Of a stretch of 9,802 bases of DNA, positions 6,405-9,802 are shown in pieces; position 1 is the stretch's first letter, and every line of letters starts with the position of its first letter. The translations under genes were made by a program, and so were the position numbers. This DNA is from GSA-30 sp036568765 (lineage in GTDB: Bacteria; Pseudomonadota; Gammaproteobacteria; Xanthomonadales; Rhodanobacteraceae): assembly GCF_036568765.1 (NCBI RefSeq), contig NZ_DATCRY010000009.1, positions 1 to 9,802 of the forward strand. The letters run 5' to 3'. Below the pieces are notes generated by a model, which was given only the letters and a program-made list of their open reading frames with translations, was not told the origin of the DNA and did no database searches.

Positions 6405-7181
6405 ATGCCTCTCCAACTGATCGACAGCCATGTACACCTGGACGACGCCAGCTTCGATCCGGACCGCCCGGAGGTCATCGAGCGAGCCCACGCGGCCGGT
6501 GTCACGGCCCAGGTTATCCCCGGGATCGACGCCGCCAGCTGGACGCAAATCCGTCAGCTCTGCGAAGGCAACCGTGGCTTGTATCCGGCCTATGGCCTGC
6601 ACCCGCTGTTCCTCGCCCGGCACCGTCCAGAGCATATCGAGCAGCTCCCGACCTGGCTGGCACGTGGGGATGCTGTCGCGGTGGGCGAGATTGGCCTGGA
6701 TTTCTTCGTCGATGGCCTGCCCGCCGAAGATCAACGCTTCTATTTTCAGCGGCAATTGGCGATCGCGCGCGAAGCGAACCTGCCGGTGATCCTGCATGCG
6801 CGCAAGGCCCTGGAGGAAGTCACCCTTACGCTACGGCGCACAGGCGGGCTGCGCGGGGTTGTGCACAGTTTTTCCGGCAGCGAGGAACAGGCGCGGCAGT
6901 TGTTCGAGCTTGGCTTTTATATCGGCATTGGCGGGCCGATTACCTATGAGCGCGCCCGGCGCCTGCGTCGCGTCATCGCCACGATGCCCATCGATTATTT
7001 GCTGCTGGAAACCGACTCGCCCGACCAACCGCTGTCGACGCATCGTGGACAGCGTAATGAGCCCGGTTATCTGTCCGAAGTGCTGGCGGCGGTGGCTTCA
7101 CTGCGCGGCGAGAGTATCGAAGCGATTGCGGCGGCGACGACAGCCAATGCTTCTCGGCTGTTTGAGATCAGCGCTTCGTAA
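6405..7181 (+). CDS. yjjV: TatD-family metal-dependent hydrolase, YjjV-like
   Basis: The 258-residue TIM-barrel hydrolase has the full TatD metal site: His9 and His11 in IDSHVHLD, Glu95 in VGEIGLDFF, His131 in VILHARK, His154 in VVHSFSGS and Asp204 in LLLETDSPDQP. Within the family the segments IGIGGPITYERAR and LSTHRGQRNEP most resemble E. coli YjjV rather than TatD itself, and the length matches YjjV (259). TatD proteins are reported as DNases or 3'-5' exonucleases and act in processing aberrant D-aminoacyl or nucleic-acid substrates; the physiological substrate of YjjV is uncertain. The start ATG 6405 gives the normal family N-terminus MPLQLIDSHVH but no Shine-Dalgarno is visible. An open extension back to 6321 has no RBS or family resemblance. 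It is a single gene in the cytoplasm, divergent from the lipoprotein pair by about 200 bases. Confidence 0.93.
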   Translation: MPLQLIDSHVHLDDASFDPDRPEVIERAHAAGVTAQVIPGIDAASWTQIRQLCEGNRGLYPAYGLHPLFLARHRPEHIEQLPTWLARGDAVAVGEIGLDFFVDGLPAEDQRFYFQRQLAIAREANLPVILHARKALEEVTLTLRRTGGLRGVVHSFSGSEEQARQLFELGFYIGIGGPITYERARRLRRVIATMPIDYLLLETDSPDQPLSTHRGQRNEPGYLSEVLAAVASLRGESIEAIAAATTANASRLFEISAS

Positions 7182-7199
7182 AGGCGATCCGGTTGCTCT

Positions 7200-7293
7200 G
7201 GAGTGAGTGAAGAGAAGTGAGGAGCAAGTAAGAGCAGCAAACCGCGGCATGTCGCGTTCTCTAGGCCCCCGCCGCTCTCCGCTCGCTGCTCTT
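7200..7293. repeat. Purine-rich degenerate repeat with 9-base inverted repeat
   Basis: Positions 7200-7235 are an almost pure G/A/T run built from GAGTGA/GTGAAGAG/GTGAGGAG-like units. It ends in AAGAGCAGC (7230-7238), whose perfect complement GCTGCTCTT occurs at 7285-7293, 46 bases later. The block fills most of the 186-base gap between tatD-like and emrR-like genes. It has no poly-T tail and no coding potential. It looks like a dispersed intergenic element, but copies elsewhere cannot be checked here. The remaining gap up to 7367 has a weak promoter-like pair, TTGCAA (7307-7312) and TACCTT (7331-7336), 18 bases apart, which is only suggestive. Confidence 0.5.
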
Positions 7294-7367
7294 GGAGCCC
7301 GGGCACTTGCAAACCCCATTCTCCCCTTGCTACCTTTTATTCCACCAGTGAACTATCCGCTGATGAA

Positions 7368-7886
7368 ATGACCAAGCTCAACCCGTGCATCCTCATGATC
7401 GATGAGGGCATTACACAGATCCAGCACAGCATTCCGGACCTTCCGGCGGCAGATGCGCGGATCGCGCGCATGCTTCGCCTGGTCGGTGCGCGCGTGGAGG
7501 AAGAGCTCGCGCGCAAACTTAAGCCGTACAAGCTCAACGATAGCGAGTTCATGACGCTGAATATCCTGTATAGCCGGCCGGATGGCACATCCACGCCAGG
7601 CGAACTGTGCGTATTCACTTCGCAAGGCGCCACCAATATGACTCGCATCACGAATGCGCTGGTCAAACGTGGACTTATTACCCGGCAGCACAGTAAGGAA
7701 GACCGGCGACGCGTCACCATTCGCATCACGGCGACAGGCAGGCAATTCGTGCAGAAAATGCTGCCGCCGATGTTTCCGCAACTCAAAGAAGTCTTCACCG
7801 GCTTCAGCGACGGCGAAAAGCGTCATTTCGACCGTCTGCTACGCAAGTTGGCAACCAATCTCGACTATCTGGACCCGGACGACTGA
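7368..7886 (+). CDS. emrR: MarR-family transcriptional regulator, EmrR/MprA-like
   Basis: The 172-residue product is a winged-helix repressor. A helical dimerisation segment (about 26-56, ADARIARMLRLVGARVEEEL) leads to the helix-turn-helix at about 76-104 (TPGELCVFTSQGATNMTRITNALVKRGLI) and the wing with the conserved Asp-Arg-Arg at 112-114. The C-terminal dimer helices start at MLPPMFPQ, close to the VLPP region of E. coli EmrR. EmrR-type repressors bind the promoter of their own pump operon and let go when they bind lipophilic drugs or uncouplers. The gene is followed after one base by the outer-membrane factor gene, so regulator and pump are probably one autoregulated operon. The start at 7368 is the first in-frame ATG, with a poor ribosome site; a later ATG at codon 10 is possible. 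No clear palindromic operator was seen upstream. Confidence 0.92.
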   Translation: MTKLNPCILMIDEGITQIQHSIPDLPAADARIARMLRLVGARVEEELARKLKPYKLNDSEFMTLNILYSRPDGTSTPGELCVFTSQGATNMTRITNALVKRGLITRQHSKEDRRRVTIRITATGRQFVQKMLPPMFPQLKEVFTGFSDGEKRHFDRLLRKLATNLDYLDPDD

Positions 7887-7887
7887 T

Positions 7888-9414
7888 ATGAAGCTCGCTC
7901 CGCAATCATCCCTTCGTTTCCGCGGCAGCCTGCTCGCCGGCGCGCTGGCCGTGATGCTGGCTGGCTGCACGATTCCCGCCAAGCTGGCGCACCCTGCTTT
8001 GCGCGACGATGTGCCACTGGCAGGCCTGCAAACGCAATCGCATGCCGGCTGGCCGGATGCGCAATGGTGGAAGGTCTACGGCGATTCGCAACTCGATAAC
8101 CTGATCGACGTGGCGATGAAGCAATCGCCCGACCTGGCCCAGGCCCATTCGCGCGTGCAGAACGCCGAACAGAATGTCCGTGTCGCGGCGGCACAGGCGG
8201 GCCTCACCATCAACGGCAGCGCGCAGGTGACACGCCAACGGCTCAGCGAGCACGGCATGATCCCGCCGCAGTTCCTCGGCTTCACCTGGTACAACCAGGC
8301 GGATCTGGGTGTGCAGTTCCAATACGACTTCGACTGGTGGGGCAAGAAGCGCTCCGCGATCGAGGCCGCGCTCGATCAGGCACATGCCGCCGAAGCACAG
8401 CGCAGCGCCGCCGCACTGACCATCCAGAATGCGGTAGCCGATACCTACTTCGGCTGGCTTGCAGATCGTGCGCGCGTACAAATCGCCGACCAGGCAATCG
8501 CCACCCAGGAGCGCATGCTGCGTATTGCGCAACTGCGTGTGCGCCAGGGCGTAGACCTGAGCGATACCGTGACGCAATCCCAGAGCCAGCTATCGGCAAC
8601 GCGCCAGATGCGCGTGGCGATCGACAGTTCCAGCAAGATTCGCCTGGCGGCGTTGGCTGCCCTGCTCGGTGTCTCCCAAGCGGAGTTGCCGACCTTGACG
8701 CCGCGACCGCTGCCGGAAATCAAGAGCGGCATGCCGGAGAACGCCCGCCTGGACCTGGTCGCACGACGCCCGGATATCGCCGCGAGCCGCTGGCAGGTCG
8801 AATCGGCACTGAAGCAGACCGACGTCGCCCGCGCGCAGTTCTATCCGGATGTCAGCATCAGCGCGATGGCGGGCCTGTCCAGTACCAACCAGGGCGGCCC
8901 GAACATTCCCGGGCTGTCCGGCGGCAGCGGCGGTGGCGACCTGGGGAATATCTTTTCGCGTGGCAGCCGCGTGTTCGGCCTGACGCCAGCCATCCACCTG
9001 CCCATCTTCGAAGGCGGCCAGTTGGAAGCAGCCTACGGCGTGAGTAAAGCTCAGCTCGATGCAGCTATCGCGCAGTACAACAGTACCGTCAACGATGCCG
9101 CGCGCGACGTCGCGACCCAAGCACTTAGCGCCGATCAGCTCGCCGCGCGCCGCGCCGAAAAAGAAAAACAACTCGACGCGAATCGACGTCTGGTCGCCAC
9201 CGCGCAGGCGCGCGCCCGTCAAGGCGTACGCGATGCACGCGAGTCGCTGGCAGCCGACGCACAACTGCTGCAACAACAAGATGACGCCGTCAGCCTGCAT
9301 GCGCAGGCCCTGTCGACCGATCTGAACCTGATCAAGGCCCTGGGCGGCGGCTATCGCCAGGATCCGGGCACCGCCGCTTCCGCTTCCACGCCTTCCTCTG
9401 GAGACGCCCCATGA
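7888..9414 (+). CDS. emrC: Outer-membrane factor lipoprotein of a multidrug efflux pump (NodT/OprM type, EmrC-like)
   Basis: The 508-residue product is a TolC-like trimeric outer-membrane channel with a lipoprotein signal: lipobox LAGC with Cys27 lipidated and Thr at +2, predicting the outer membrane. WWKVYGDSQLDNLIDVA at about 54-70 is the usual start of the first OEP helical repeat. The hallmark between repeats, LVARRPDIAASRW with RRPD at 293-296, is intact, followed by ARAQFYPDVSISAMAG. A glycine-rich loop lies around 335-355 (GLSGGSGGGDLG), and LTPAIHLPIFEGGQLEAAYG begins the next strand region. Coiled-coil helices rich in Ala/Gln follow, and the end is a low-complexity Ser/Thr/Ala tail. 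The start ATG comes one base after the emrR stop with little Shine-Dalgarno, so coupled translation is likely. The order regulator, outer-membrane factor, EmrA matches the EmrCAB pump described in Stenotrophomonas, where EmrC is the channel; the symbol is by that analogy. Confidence 0.92.
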   Translation: MKLAPQSSLRFRGSLLAGALAVMLAGCTIPAKLAHPALRDDVPLAGLQTQSHAGWPDAQWWKVYGDSQLDNLIDVAMKQSPDLAQAHSRVQNAEQNVRVAAAQAGLTINGSAQVTRQRLSEHGMIPPQFLGFTWYNQADLGVQFQYDFDWWGKKRSAIEAALDQAHAAEAQRSAAALTIQNAVADTYFGWLADRARVQIADQAIATQERMLRIAQLRVRQGVDLSDTVTQSQSQLSATRQMRVAIDSSSKIRLAALAALLGVSQAELPTLTPRPLPEIKSGMPENARLDLVARRPDIAASRWQVESALKQTDVARAQFYPDVSISAMAGLSSTNQGGPNIPGLSGGSGGGDLGNIFSRGSRVFGLTPAIHLPIFEGGQLEAAYGVSKAQLDAAIAQYNSTVNDAARDVATQALSADQLAARRAEKEKQLDANRRLVATAQARARQGVRDARESLAADAQLLQQQDDAVSLHAQALSTDLNLIKALGGGYRQDPGTAASASTPSSGDAP

Positions 9415-9802
9415 GCGCCACTGACTCCCACGCCGCGCCAAAGGACGATAACAACGATAGCGGCATGGCCGCCAAGGATCCGGCCAAGCGCCGCCGCGCG
9501 TTGTTGATTGTTACGCTGCTCTTCGTGCTTGCTGCCGCAACCTGGCTGTTGTTGTGGCTGTTCGTATTCTCCAAGCGCGAAGTGACCGACGACGCTTATG
9601 TCAACGGCAATCAGGTTGCGATCTCCACGCAGGTTCCCGGAACGGTCGTTGCGATCTACGCCGACGACACGCAGCGTGTCGAAGCCGGCCAGGTGCTGGT
9701 CAAGCTCGATAGCACCGATGCCGATGTGCGCCTGCGCCAGGCGCGCAGCCAGCTGGCCCAGGCGGTACGGCAGGTGCGCCAGCAGACCAGTTCGGCCAGC
9801 AG
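9411..9802 (+). CDS. emrA: EmrA-type membrane-fusion (HlyD-family) protein, 5' part
   Basis: The 130 visible codons begin at ATG 9411, which overlaps the outer-membrane factor stop in an ATGA, with GGAG seven bases upstream. The N-terminus is polar and ends in KRRR (residues 26-29), followed by one membrane helix at about 31-53 (LLIVTLLFVLAAATWLLLWL). The periplasmic part starts with VTDDAYVNGNQVAISTQVPG, nearly the E. coli EmrA sequence, and continues with the lipoyl half-motif VEAGQVLVKLDSTDADVRL and the beginning of a coiled coil. EmrA joins an inner-membrane major-facilitator transporter (EmrB) to the outer-membrane channel, giving one-step drug export. The gene is cut by the right edge; emrB is expected to follow. 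It is intact as far as visible. Confidence 0.94.
   Translation, partial: MSATDSHAAPKDDNNDSGMAAKDPAKRRRALLIVTLLFVLAAATWLLLWLFVFSKREVTDDAYVNGNQVAISTQVPGTVVAIYADDTQRVEAGQVLVKLDSTDADVRLRQARSQLAQAVRQVRQQTSSAS

Noticed and set aside
7230..7293. Inverted repeat downstream of the TatD-like gene as an intrinsic terminator
   Set aside because: The loop is 46 bases and no T-run follows on either strand, so it does not fit the intrinsic terminator pattern.
8590..9441. Minus-strand open frame of 283 codons opposite emrC
   Set aside because: Antisense of the outer-membrane factor; no recognisable motif and no ribosome site.

Overview
The window is GC-rich bacterial chromosome, almost certainly from a gammaproteobacterium of the Xanthomonadales type (Xanthomonadaceae or Rhodanobacteraceae). 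This rests on the sdhC-D-A-B order, an SdhB N-terminus of the xanthomonad kind, a free-standing SDHAF4-like (DUF1674) gene upstream of sdhC, and an emrR-emrC-emrA gene order like the one described in Stenotrophomonas. The exact genus cannot be fixed from sequence reading alone. No rRNA, tRNA, CRISPR array, transposase, integrase or phage gene was seen.

Layout. Minus strand, 3210 down to 1: an SDHAF4-like assembly factor, then sdhC, sdhD, sdhA and the first third of sdhB, cut by the left edge. Together these encode succinate dehydrogenase (complex II) and one of its assembly factors. Diverging from this block on the plus strand is a ygfZ-type folate-binding Fe-S maturation gene (3351-4145). 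About 475 bases without a convincing gene follow (4146-4620), beginning with a long inverted repeat. Next comes a small secreted SleB-type cell-wall hydrolase (4621-5064), which ends at a bidirectional hairpin terminator shared with the converging minus-strand pair.

That pair (6200 down to 5148) encodes two tandem glycine-zipper lipoproteins separated by 12 bases. Facing away from them on the plus strand is a YjjV-like TatD-family metal-dependent hydrolase (6405-7181). After a 186-base spacer with a purine-rich repeat and an inverted repeat comes a tripartite multidrug-efflux operon: a MarR/EmrR-type regulator (7368-7886), an outer-membrane factor lipoprotein (7888-9414) and an EmrA-type membrane-fusion protein running off the right edge (9411 onward). 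An EmrB-type transporter is expected just beyond.

How the genes work together: the left third is about building complex II. It holds the four subunits, an SDHAF4-like chaperone for flavinylated SdhA, and a neighbouring YgfZ that in known systems supports Fe-S enzymes. The centre is cell-envelope material (hydrolase and lipoproteins). The right part is a regulator-led efflux pump. I found no clearly novel system. The points most worth a second look are the complex II assembly cluster, the lipoprotein pair with different predicted membrane-sorting signals, and the unexplained intergenic inverted repeats.
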